64,000 bases of DNA from JBBRGK01 sp036741355 (lineage in GTDB: Bacteria; Chloroflexota; Dehalococcoidia; CAUJGQ01). Positions 17,365 to 24,397 of this stretch are shown here, piece after piece (positions within the stretch are counted from its first letter, which is position 1; the number at the start of each line of letters is the position of its first letter). The stretch covers positions 62,001 to 126,000 of the forward strand of contig DAINSK010000005.1 of the NCBI GenBank assembly GCA_036741355.1, in the 5' to 3' direction. The notes beneath the pieces were generated by a model. That model was not told the DNA's origin. It did not search any database and saw only the letters and a program-made list of their open reading frames with translations. The position numbers were made by a program, and so were the translations under genes.

Positions 17365-18831
17365 CTAATCCACGGCGTGCACGGCCGGCATCGGTTCTTG
17401 GACCGGCTCAGCCGACGGCGGCGGCACCGCGCCCGACCGCGGCCCCGCCCGGCGCCGAGCGCGGGCGGTGTCGGGGATGAGGAACACGATAGGGATGATG
17501 CAGAGCATCACCAGCGACAGGCAGAAAAAGATGACCTGCAGGCCCTTGGCCGGATCCGAGTACAGCGCCATCATGAACACGACCATGGCTGTGCCGATCG
17601 TGCCGCCGGTCTGCCGAAACATGCCGCGAATTCCCGTCACGGCCGCAACCTTTCCGGGCATGATGTCCAGCGCCGCATTGTTCGACGCCGGGCCGGAGAG
17701 GCCGAAGCCGAGCCCCAGTATCGCGATCACGCAGGCGAGGTAGACGAAGTTCGACAGGTGCAATCCGGCGATGGACACGTTTTCCGCGCCAAGGCTCGTG
17801 ACCAGCAGGCTGAGCGAGACAAGGCTGACGCCCGCGATCATCGGCAGACGGTATCCGAACCGGATCAGGAACAGCGACGCCACGGTGGACGTCGCGATCA
17901 TGACCAGCGCCCGGGGCGTGAGTAGTGCGCCGGCGGCGGTGGCGGACATGTGATAGTGCAGTTCGGCGTAGGTAGGCAGGAAGGCCGTAAATCCGAACAC
18001 TCCCGCCCCGAAGAGGAAGTTGTAAGAGTTGGCGGCCAGAAATGGCCGCGACTTGAGCAACGCCGTGTCGATCATCGCATAAGGCGTGCGCGCTTCGTGC
18101 CGGTACCAGAACACGAATAACGCCATGACGGAACCAAACGCGATCCACAACAGCGGCGCGCGACCGGCGGCCGCCGGGTGCTGCCCGAGCCACGTGAGCG
18201 CCAGCAGCAACAGCGTCATCGCGCCGCCGTACATCGCCACGCCCATGAAGTCGATGCGCCCTGCTTTGCCAGATCCCGCTTGTTGCGGCCGGTAGAGCAC
18301 CCATGTCAGCAACAGCACGGCGATACCGATCGGTACGTTAACGTAGAAGATATACCGCCACGATATGTGGTCGACGATCACGCCGCCGATGTTTGGGCCG
18401 ATCACGCCGCCGATCGGGAAGATGCTGGCAAAGAGCCCGATCGCCTTTCCCCGATTCTCGCCGAACGTATCGGCGACGATACCGGTGCAGGAGGGCAAGA
18501 AGGCGCCGCCACCGATCGCCTGCACCACCCGGGCGAGGATGAGCAGGTAAACGTTGGGTGCAAGGCCGCACATGAACGAAGCCACGGTAAAAATGGCGAT
18601 AGACGTGAGAAAGACCCGCTTCCGTCCAAGCTCATCGGAGAGCTTGCCGGCGAGCGGCATGACGAGCAACTGGCCGAGCTGGTAGGAGGTTACCGTCCAA
18701 CCGATCAGTACGACGTCGGTGTGCAGCCCGGCGCGCATCGCTGGCAGCCCGACGGCGACGATCGTACTGTCGATCGACGACATCAGAAGGGCGAGGGACA
18801 CGAGACCAAAAATGACGTACTTACGATTCAC
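17365..18831 (-). CDS. MFS drug exporter, DHA2 (EmrB/QacA) type
   Basis: 488 aa with about 14 predicted membrane helices. The N-terminal 'LLMSSIDSTIVAVGLPAM' is the DHA2 'D1' motif, 'GKLSDELGRKRVFL' is MFS motif A, and 'VVQAIGGGAFLPS' and 'GPNIGGVIVDHISWRYIFYVNVPIG' are motifs B and C/D2. This proton-antiport family exports drugs or lipophilic compounds. The C-terminal 35 residues are polar, Arg/Pro-rich and cytoplasmic. Convergent with the preceding lipoprotein gene (57-bp gap). Substrate unknown. Confidence 0.92.
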   Translation of the reverse strand: MNRKYVIFGLVSLALLMSSIDSTIVAVGLPAMRAGLHTDVVLIGWTVTSYQLGQLLVMPLAGKLSDELGRKRVFLTSIAIFTVASFMCGLAPNVYLLILARVVQAIGGGAFLPSCTGIVADTFGENRGKAIGLFASIFPIGGVIGPNIGGVIVDHISWRYIFYVNVPIGIAVLLLTWVLYRPQQAGSGKAGRIDFMGVAMYGGAMTLLLLALTWLGQHPAAAGRAPLLWIAFGSVMALFVFWYRHEARTPYAMIDTALLKSRPFLAANSYNFLFGAGVFGFTAFLPTYAELHYHMSATAAGALLTPRALVMIATSTVASLFLIRFGYRLPMIAGVSLVSLSLLVTSLGAENVSIAGLHLSNFVYLACVIAILGLGFGLSGPASNNAALDIMPGKVAAVTGIRGMFRQTGGTIGTAMVVFMMALYSDPAKGLQVIFFCLSLVMLCIIPIVFLIPDTARARRRAGPRSGAVPPPSAEPVQEPMPAVHAVD

Positions 18832-18979
18832 GGCGGCCTACCCGGTGAGCCTGGCTCAAACATAGGCGGCGGCCAAGTTGTTCGCAACCTCAGACCATCG
18901 TCGGTGTCGCGTACTTAGCCGCGGGCTACCGTCGCCTCTCATGCGACTGGCAACTTTCGTCAACCCTCAAATGATGTGC

Positions 18980-19155
18980 TTATATTCCGATACCCGGAAC
19001 GCCGAGCATGGCGCGAATGTGCGCGATTTCGCCGATGTGGGCGAAGCCGTGAGGAAACCCTTGCTGGCCGAGCGCCTGGAGCTTCGTCTCCTGGATGAGC
19101 CAGTTGACGATGTTGTCTTCTTCTGACAGTATTGTCGTGCGAACAAATGCCGCTA
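18980..19155 (-). pseudogene. C-terminal fragment of an unidentified gene (DinB-like?)
   Basis: An open frame without a good start codon reads, on the minus strand, '...LSEEDNIVNWLIQETKL' then 'GFPHGFAHIGEIAHIRAMLG' and stops at 18980. The His-spaced helix and the tail resemble the end of DinB/YfiT-type four-helix proteins, and the frame is blocked just upstream by a TAG at the start of the gene at 19180. I read it as a truncated remnant; the family call is weak. The rest of 18832-19179 contains no gene. Confidence 0.35.
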
Positions 19156-19179
19156 CTCTAAGGATTGGGAGGCAAAGCT

Positions 19180-19818
19180 ATGAGATCAAACCTCCGATTC
19201 GCGCTCAGCGCTGTACTCGCTGCGGTCGTCTTCGGTGTCGGCTATGTCGTCCCCATCATGATTCCTGGTGCCGGTAATACCATCGACAAGGACTTCACCA
19301 ACTTCTACAGCTCCGACCAGAAAATGGGGACGGCAGTGTTGCTGTTCTTTGTGCTCGTCGCCGGATCCCTGATCATGCTCTGGTTCTTCAATGAGCTGCG
19401 CGCGCGACTGCCCGAGGGCATGCTCAGCCGCGTCGGCTATGCGGCGGCGGTTGTCGGCGTGATCGCGGTGCCCGCCGGCGTGGCCATCATGGCTGGTCCC
19501 CTTGGCGCCCAGCAGAATTCGACCGCGTCGACCGCGGGCTTCGTCGGCATCCCCATCGCCCACTCCTTCGCCCAGGCGGGCCTCTTCCTCACGCTGGGGC
19601 TGGGAATGACCGGCTTCGCCCTCGCGACCTTGATGTTCAGCCTCGCGGCCCGCGGCGGCGCGTTGCTTCCCAACTGGCTCGTCATCGTTGGCGTCATACT
19701 CGCCGTCCTGACGCTTGGCTCCTTACTCTGGATCCCCGGCTACGCGTTCGTGATCTGGGTGTTGATCGTCGGGATCATCGCCGGCACGCGCGGCGACGAG
19801 GCCGTCACCTTCGCCTGA
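19180..19818 (+). CDS. integral membrane protein of unknown function
   Basis: 212 aa with about six predicted helices: a signal-anchor-like first helix ('FALSAVLAAVVFGVGYVV'), a periplasmic loop with 'FYSSDQKMGTAV', then paired helices ending in 'VIWVLIVGIIAGTR'. ATG at 19180 is preceded by GGGAGG. The pattern resembles small DUF4386-like membrane proteins but I see no decisive motif. A broken copy of the same gene, retaining only the first and last helices, is at 22484-22590 on the far side of the tetracycline-resistance gene. Confidence 0.75.
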   Translation: MRSNLRFALSAVLAAVVFGVGYVVPIMIPGAGNTIDKDFTNFYSSDQKMGTAVLLFFVLVAGSLIMLWFFNELRARLPEGMLSRVGYAAAVVGVIAVPAGVAIMAGPLGAQQNSTASTAGFVGIPIAHSFAQAGLFLTLGLGMTGFALATLMFSLAARGGALLPNWLVIVGVILAVLTLGSLLWIPGYAFVIWVLIVGIIAGTRGDEAVTFA

Positions 19819-19913
19819 TTTGGGGACCCCTGAGTCATCCAACAGATCGATTGCCTTCCGGCACGGTCTTCTGCTGTACTATCGATAAGAGCCAATTGAC
19901 CAGGGAGAGAGAA

Positions 19914-20024
19914 ATGCGCGCAGCGTTCATGTTCATCCAGAAGCGGATTGCCGCCTATGCAGAGGACATGACGCTCAATGCGCACGCTCAACCTTGGCAT
20001 TCTGGCGCATGTAGACGCCGGTAA
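19914..20024 (+). CDS. 36-codon upstream ORF overlapping the tet start
   Basis: ATG at 19914 sits 2 bp after a strong purine-rich ribosome site (AGGGAGAGAGAA). The frame reads 'MRAAFMFIQKRIAAYAEDM' and ends 'GACRRR' at 20022-20024, running 47 bp into the ribosomal protection gene in another frame. The tet ATG itself has no comparable ribosome site. Ribosomal protection genes of the tet(M) type are known to use leader peptides with transcription attenuation; a similar translational coupling is my inference. Confidence 0.45.
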   Translation: MRAAFMFIQKRIAAYAEDMTLNAHAQPWHSGACRRR

Positions 20025-22032
20025 GACAACCCTCACCGAGCGGCTGCTCTACGCCGCCGGTGTCATCGACGCGATCGGCAGCGTAGATGCTGGAAGTACT
20101 CAGACCGATACCCTGGCGCTGGAACGGCAACGCGGCATTACGATCAAGTCCGCCGTTGTGTCGTTCGTGGTCGATGATGTCACAGTCAACCTGATCGATA
20201 CCCCCGGCCACCCGGACTTCATTGCCGAGGTGGAGCGGGTATTGAGCGTGCTCGACGGCGCAGTGCTCGTCATCTCCGCCGTGGAGGGCGTGCAGGCGCA
20301 GACCCGCGTATTGATGCGGACGCTGCGGCGGCTGCGCATCCCCACCCTCATCTTCGTGAACAAGATCGACCGCGGCGGCGCCCACGATGAACGCGTTTTG
20401 CAGGGCATCGCCGAGAAGCTGACCCCGGCCATCGTCTCGATGGGCTGGGCGCGCGACCTCGGCATGCGCAGCGCTGATTTCAGGCCGTTCAGCGCAACCG
20501 ACGCTGCCTTTACGACCAGGCTGGCCGAGCTGCTTGCCGACCACGACGAGGCGCTTCTGGCCACGTACGTCGATGACGAGGCAATCGTCCCGTACCGCCA
20601 ACTCCGCGACCAGCTTGCGGCGCAGACCAGGCAGGCGCTGGTGCAGCCGGTATTCTTCGGCTCGGCGGTCACGGGTGCGGGCGTGGATTCGTTGATCGCC
20701 GGGATCACCGAGCTGTTGCCTGCAACCGAAGGCGATCCCGATGGCCCCATTTCGGGCACTTGCTTCAAGGTCGAACGCAGTCCGGCCGGGGAGAAGATCG
20801 CGTATGTGCGTCTGTTCTCGGGAACCGTACGCACGCGCGACCGGCTGCACTTCGGTCGGTCGCGCGAGGCGAAGGTCACCGCGATCAAGGTCCTCGACCG
20901 TGGCTCGGTTGTCCAGCGTGCAGCGGTCACCGCGGGGCAGATTGGAAAGCTCTGGGGCCTTGGCGATATCCAGATCGGCGACGCGATCGGCATTTCGCAG
21001 ACGACCGCGGAGCGTCATCATTTCGCTCCGCCGACGCTGGAAACGGTGGTTGTTCCCTGCCGCGCCGCCGACCGCGGCGCGCTGCACGTCGCACTCACAC
21101 AGCTTGCGGAGCAGGACCCGCTGATCAATCTGCGGACCGGGACTCGCCGGCAACCCAGCAGCTTCCCTCCTCGAATGCCGGCCGGCGGGGATAATTTCCA
21201 AACGGACGATCTCCGGCAGGAGACGTTCGTCTCCCTCTATGGGGAGGTGCAGAAGGAGGTCATCCAGGCAACGCTGGCGAACGATTTTGGCATCGAGGTC
21301 GAATTCCGCGACACGATCACGATCTGCATTGAACGGCTCATCGGCAGCGGCGCGGCCGTCGAGACAATCCGCACGCCGCCCAATCCATTCCTCGCCACCG
21401 TCGGGCTGCGCATCGATCCGGCTCCGCTCAACAGCGGCGTGGAATTCCGGCTGGCAGACGATGTGTTGGGTACGATGCCGCTTGCGTTCTTCAAAGCCGT
21501 CGAGGACACCGTGCACGAGACGCTTTACCAGGGGCTCTACGGATGGCAGGTCACCGACTGCACGGTCACCATGACACATTCCGGCTATGCGCCGCGGCAC
21601 AGCCACGGCCACCAACCCTTCGACAAAAGCATGTCGAGCACGGGCGCCGACTTCCGCAGTCTGACGCCCCTGGTTCTGATGAGCGCACTGCAGCAGGCCG
21701 GCACCAAGGTGTACGAGCCGATCCACCACTTCCAGCTCGAGGCGCCGGCAGATACGCTCGGAACGGTCCTGCCCGTACTGGCACGGCTCGGCGCTATTGC
21801 GCAAACGGCAATGCTGCGGGGCTCGTCATCAGTGTTGGAGGGTGAGATACCGGCTGACCGGGTGCACGAGTTGCAGCAAGAGCTGCGCGGGCTGACCCGC
21901 GGCGAGGGCGTGCTGGAATTCGCCTTCGACCATTACGAACCGGTCCGGAGCACGATCCCGACCCGGCCGCGGTCGGACAATAATCCCCTCAACCGCAAAG
22001 AGTACTTGCTGCACCTCCGGCGGCGGGTCTAG
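19978..22032 (+). CDS. tetracycline-resistance-type ribosomal protection GTPase (Tet(M)/Otr(A) family)
   Basis: 684 aa elongation-factor-G-like GTPase that would release tetracycline from the 30S A site. G-motifs: 'AHVDAGKTTLTE' (P loop), 'RQRGITIKSA' (switch I), 'DTPGHPDF' (G3), 'FVNKIDRGG' (G4), 'FFGSAVTGAG' (G5). Domain IV/V features 'GLYGWQVTDCTVTMTHSGY' and 'FDKSMSSTGADFRSLTPLVLM' place it with the Tet/Otr branch rather than EF-G. It is about 45 residues longer than Tet(M), mainly from an insertion around residues 385-405 (a Pro/Gly-rich 'SSFPPRMPAGGDNFQTDD'). A 36-codon ORF overlaps its start. Whether it gives resistance or a housekeeping function is not shown. Confidence 0.85.
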   Translation: MRTLNLGILAHVDAGKTTLTERLLYAAGVIDAIGSVDAGSTQTDTLALERQRGITIKSAVVSFVVDDVTVNLIDTPGHPDFIAEVERVLSVLDGAVLVISAVEGVQAQTRVLMRTLRRLRIPTLIFVNKIDRGGAHDERVLQGIAEKLTPAIVSMGWARDLGMRSADFRPFSATDAAFTTRLAELLADHDEALLATYVDDEAIVPYRQLRDQLAAQTRQALVQPVFFGSAVTGAGVDSLIAGITELLPATEGDPDGPISGTCFKVERSPAGEKIAYVRLFSGTVRTRDRLHFGRSREAKVTAIKVLDRGSVVQRAAVTAGQIGKLWGLGDIQIGDAIGISQTTAERHHFAPPTLETVVVPCRAADRGALHVALTQLAEQDPLINLRTGTRRQPSSFPPRMPAGGDNFQTDDLRQETFVSLYGEVQKEVIQATLANDFGIEVEFRDTITICIERLIGSGAAVETIRTPPNPFLATVGLRIDPAPLNSGVEFRLADDVLGTMPLAFFKAVEDTVHETLYQGLYGWQVTDCTVTMTHSGYAPRHSHGHQPFDKSMSSTGADFRSLTPLVLMSALQQAGTKVYEPIHHFQLEAPADTLGTVLPVLARLGAIAQTAMLRGSSSVLEGEIPADRVHELQQELRGLTRGEGVLEFAFDHYEPVRSTIPTRPRSDNNPLNRKEYLLHLRRRV

Positions 22033-22062
22033 AACAAGGAGATGCGCGTGTGCGCTCGAAAA

Positions 22063-22474
22063 ATGCACGCCGACGAAGTGGTGACCGACGTAGCGCTGGT
22101 GCGCCGGTTGCTCATCGCGCAGTTCCCAGGGTGGGCGGACCTCCCCATCGAGCCGGTCCCCTCCGCTGGGACGGACAATGCGAGTGCTGGTCGAAGGGGG
22201 CCGTCTGAGCGCCGTGATCGACTTCGGTGGTCTGGGCGTGGGAGATCCCGCCTGCGACCTGATGGTCGCCTGGACGCTCTTCGCCGGCGAAAGCCGGAAG
22301 GTGTTCCGCGCAGCGATACGGGTCGATGACGCGACGTGGGCGCGCGGTCGCGGCTGGGCACTCTCCTGGGCGCTGATCTTCGTCCCGTACTACTTGGACA
22401 CGAACCCCGCAGGCGTCGTCAGCGCCCGGCACGCAATCGATGCAGTCCTCGCCGATCACAAGTCCCGCGCATGA
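22063..22474 (+). pseudogene. aminoglycoside phosphotransferase-like gene with internal deletion
   Basis: The 5' part reads 'MHADEVVTDVALVRRLLIAQ' to 'IEPVPSAGTDNA', the normal start of an APH-fold antibiotic phosphotransferase. The next bases jump, in another frame, to the C-terminal part 'LVEGGRLSAVIDFGGLGVGD' and 'PACDLMVAWTLF', ending at 22474. The whole catalytic middle (HxDxxxxN loop) is missing and the frame changes at about 22178. Ribosome site AAGGAG is kept at 22034-22039. It is therefore a recent deletion derivative, not an active kinase. Confidence 0.75.
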
Positions 22475-22483
22475 CAAGAAACT

Positions 22484-22590
22484 GAACGCACCTATTCGCG
22501 CTCAGCGCGGCACTCGCTCTTGTGATCTGGGTGTTGATCGTCGGGATCATCGCCGGCACGCGCCGCGACCCGGCCGTCACCTCCCCCTGA
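22484..22590 (+). pseudogene. internally deleted copy of the membrane gene at 19180
   Basis: The bases 'TTCGCGCTCAGCGC' followed by 'CACTCGCTCTTGTGATCTGG' and 'GTTGATCGTCGGGATCATCG' match, respectively, codons 8-14 and the last 23 codons of the 19180 gene. The two ends are joined in frame ('FALSAALALVIWVLIVGIIAGT'-like reading), losing about 180 codons, and a TGA precedes the segment, so it has no start. It lies downstream of an APH gene damaged in the same manner. Confidence 0.75.
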
Positions 22591-22612
22591 TACGGGGACA
22601 GCACAGAACCGT

Positions 22613-22705
22613 TTACTCGCCGGCGGCCGGACCAGCCTGCTGTACGCCTCGAAGTCGCGATGGTAAATCGGTCAGGGGATGGATGCGGACGCCATCACAC
22701 GCGCA
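22613..22705 (-). pseudogene. C-terminal remnant of a SLOG-like gene
   Basis: On the minus strand the frame ending at TAA 22613-22615 reads 'DGVRIHPLTDLPSRLRG', aligned to 'IGVRTYPLSDLPSRLRS' at the end of the intact SLOG-like gene at 23561. DNA identity is evident ('GGTAAATCG.TCAGGGG', 'GCGGACGCC'). No upstream part remains; a GC-rich hairpin (ACACGCCCG...CGGGCGTGT, about 22708-22736) borders it. Confidence 0.6.
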
Positions 22706-22756
22706 CACGCCCGGACCCGCAGCTTCGGGCGTGTGTTGGCCATCGAACGCGGTTGT

Positions 22757-22981
22757 TCAGGTAGACATCGCGTGGTGCTGACGAGCGAGCTCTACTAGCT
22801 TCCTACCGCCAGCAATACCCTTCACAGAGCCATCATCGTATGCGGCGAGCAGGGTGAACATCGACACAGATTCTTCACCGTTTAGTTCCACGGCTTCCAA
22901 GACAGCCGCCAGCGCCTCATTCTCTGAGTCAAAGTCGCCGATTACGTTGTGGCTCTCGGTGTCCCAAAGTTCGTAAGTCAT
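22757..22981 (-). CDS. small conserved hypothetical protein ('YELWDTES')
   Basis: 74 aa, starting 'MTYELWDTESHNVIGDFDSE', then 'EALAAVLEAVELNGEESV' and 'LLAAYDDGSVKGIAGGRKLVELA'. This alternation of a short beta strand pair and a helix is recognisable from small hypothetical proteins that recur in Chloroflexota and Actinomycetota genomes, where nothing is known of the function (from memory; no search run). It follows the gene ending at 23020 by 38 bp on the same strand and is likely cotranscribed. Confidence 0.65.
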   Translation of the reverse strand: MTYELWDTESHNVIGDFDSENEALAAVLEAVELNGEESVSMFTLLAAYDDGSVKGIAGGRKLVELARQHHAMST

Positions 22982-23019
22982 GGCTGACCTTCTCAGTATT
23001 GCCCGTTTCGCGCGTTCTG

Positions 23020-23382
23020 TTAAACCCTCGCTACTGGCAATACTACCGCGGCGAGCAAGTCCGCGGGGTCACCCGTCAGGTCGCAGTGACCTTTCCTGTT
23101 AATTGGACCCCGCGTAACGAACGCGTCCTCCACGAGAACCAATCGCGCGATGAAGTCGCCGATGGGAAAGCCAAGCTCGCGATTTTCGAGTGCGCGAGTG
23201 CGGGCAGCTTCGTCGGTGATGTAGGTTGAGATGGCACGCCATGATGCAAGTTCGGCCGGCGTCGGCCGAGGCTTGCGCAGCGGTTTACCGAGTGCTTCAT
23301 ACGACATGAAGTCGCGTAACGTGGGAGGGTCGCTCTCTACCACTCGGTAGAACGTGCGGGGCTCTGGTGCTTCCACGAACAA
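23020..23382 (-). CDS. conserved hypothetical protein ('FYRVV...DFMSYEALG')
   Basis: 120 aa from a TTG at 23382; the frame is open to about 23484 but offers no other start. Contains 'FYRVVESDPPTLRDFMSYEA', 'RAISTYITDEAARTRA' and 'GHCDLTGDPADLLAAVV'. The pattern is that of small proteins often found beside 'YELWDT' proteins as here (22757). Neither a toxin nor an antitoxin motif is clear; a two-gene unit with an unknown joint role is the most I can say. Confidence 0.6.
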   Translation of the reverse strand: MFVEAPEPRTFYRVVESDPPTLRDFMSYEALGKPLRKPRPTPAELASWRAISTYITDEAARTRALENRELGFPIGDFIARLVLVEDAFVTRGPINRKGHCDLTGDPADLLAAVVLPVARV

Positions 23383-23560
23383 TGGCTCCCGCTGATAATG
23401 TCGGCGGAGACCTCTCCCGCCATCGTTGTGATCGTCCGTTGGAGCGCCGTTTGTCGCGGTTTCCTGCCAGCCTGGTCCACGTCATCGGCCAATCACGCCG
23501 GGGAACTCGCGGAGCCGGGCAATATTGAGGCCCGGCTTGGCATAGGTCACGCCAAACCGT

Positions 23561-24283
23561 TCACCGTTCGTCGGCAGGATCGGGCGGCCGATAGCTGCGC
23601 AGCCGTGACGGTAAATCGCTCAGGGGGTATGTGCGGACGCCGATTCGGGGGTCTTCGTCGAGCAGGCTGGCGGCGTGTGGGGGACGGGCTCGGATCCAGA
23701 TGGTGAGTAAATGCTGATGCACCGCGTCGAGCACGACTTGCCCCGTACCGCCTGCCCCGCTTGCCTCCTGCCCATTCCACACGGCCAGCAGCAGGTCGCT
23801 CTCCGCGACGAGCCGCCGTCCAACGGCAACGTACGCGTCCGTCTCGACGGGTGCTTGCCGCCGCCTGCCGGCTAACTCGACCACGCCAGTAGCGGCTGCA
23901 AGCAGTCTTTCAAAGGCGCGGCGAGACTCCGCGGTCGGGAAATCCTGCAGGTATTGCTCGCGTGGGAACGGGAGCAGTGCGTGCAGCGCGTAACCCAGCA
24001 GGAGCCCCTCTTCGGCAACAATGCGATCGGAGCCTTCCGCAAGCGGCGAGACGATAATTAGCCCGGCAGGAGACGCGGCGGACTGGGTCAACTCCCGCCG
24101 AATGAGCTCAAGGCAGATGCGTATCTGCCGCCGCAGCAGGGGCAGGTCGGCAGCTTCGAGTCCCGGTGGCCGGTGGCCGGTCACACCGATTCGAAAGGCA
24201 GGGACAGAGGCCGCGGTTCCGGCCCCCAGCGGCGAAGTCCTTTCGATGGGCACCCGCTCCTCCATGCGGCGATGGGTGGCCAT
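23561..24283 (-). CDS. SLOG-like nucleotide-sensing domain protein
   Basis: 240 aa. A Rossmann-like single domain: 'FRIGVTGHRPPGL' near residue 31, then a helical stretch, 'GLIIVSPLAEGSDRIVAEEGL', 'YALHALLPFPREQY', and 'RRLVAESDLLLAVWNGQ' with 'GGTGQVVLDAV'. The GxxGHR start, the 'LAEGSDRIVAE' block and the 'D.L.AVWNG....GGT..V' end are marks of SLOG-type proteins proposed to bind nucleotide or NAD-derived signals. The ATG at 24283 is chosen where similarity starts. It is divergent from the AAA+ gene at 24398 (114-bp gap), so they probably form one system. A broken tail of a second copy is at 22613. Confidence 0.7.
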   Translation of the reverse strand: MATHRRMEERVPIERTSPLGAGTAASVPAFRIGVTGHRPPGLEAADLPLLRRQIRICLELIRRELTQSAASPAGLIIVSPLAEGSDRIVAEEGLLLGYALHALLPFPREQYLQDFPTAESRRAFERLLAAATGVVELAGRRRQAPVETDAYVAVGRRLVAESDLLLAVWNGQEASGAGGTGQVVLDAVHQHLLTIWIRARPPHAASLLDEDPRIGVRTYPLSDLPSRLRSYRPPDPADER

Positions 24284-24397
24284 CACCCCCGCCTCACCGT
24301 ACCATGATCGATGCAAGGTTCCACAGACCTTGCGCCGGAAGGGGCCGCAATTGCATTCACCATGCGAACAAACCCGCGTCATGGGAGTTTGACAGCG

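Noticed and set aside
19975..21804. 609-aa open frame antisense to the ribosomal protection gene
   Set aside because: High-GC shadow frame; His/Arg/Asp-rich with no domain, and the sense frame has clear GTPase motifs.
22032..22474. Functional aminoglycoside phosphotransferase
   Set aside because: Catalytic loop absent and frame changed; only the two ends remain.
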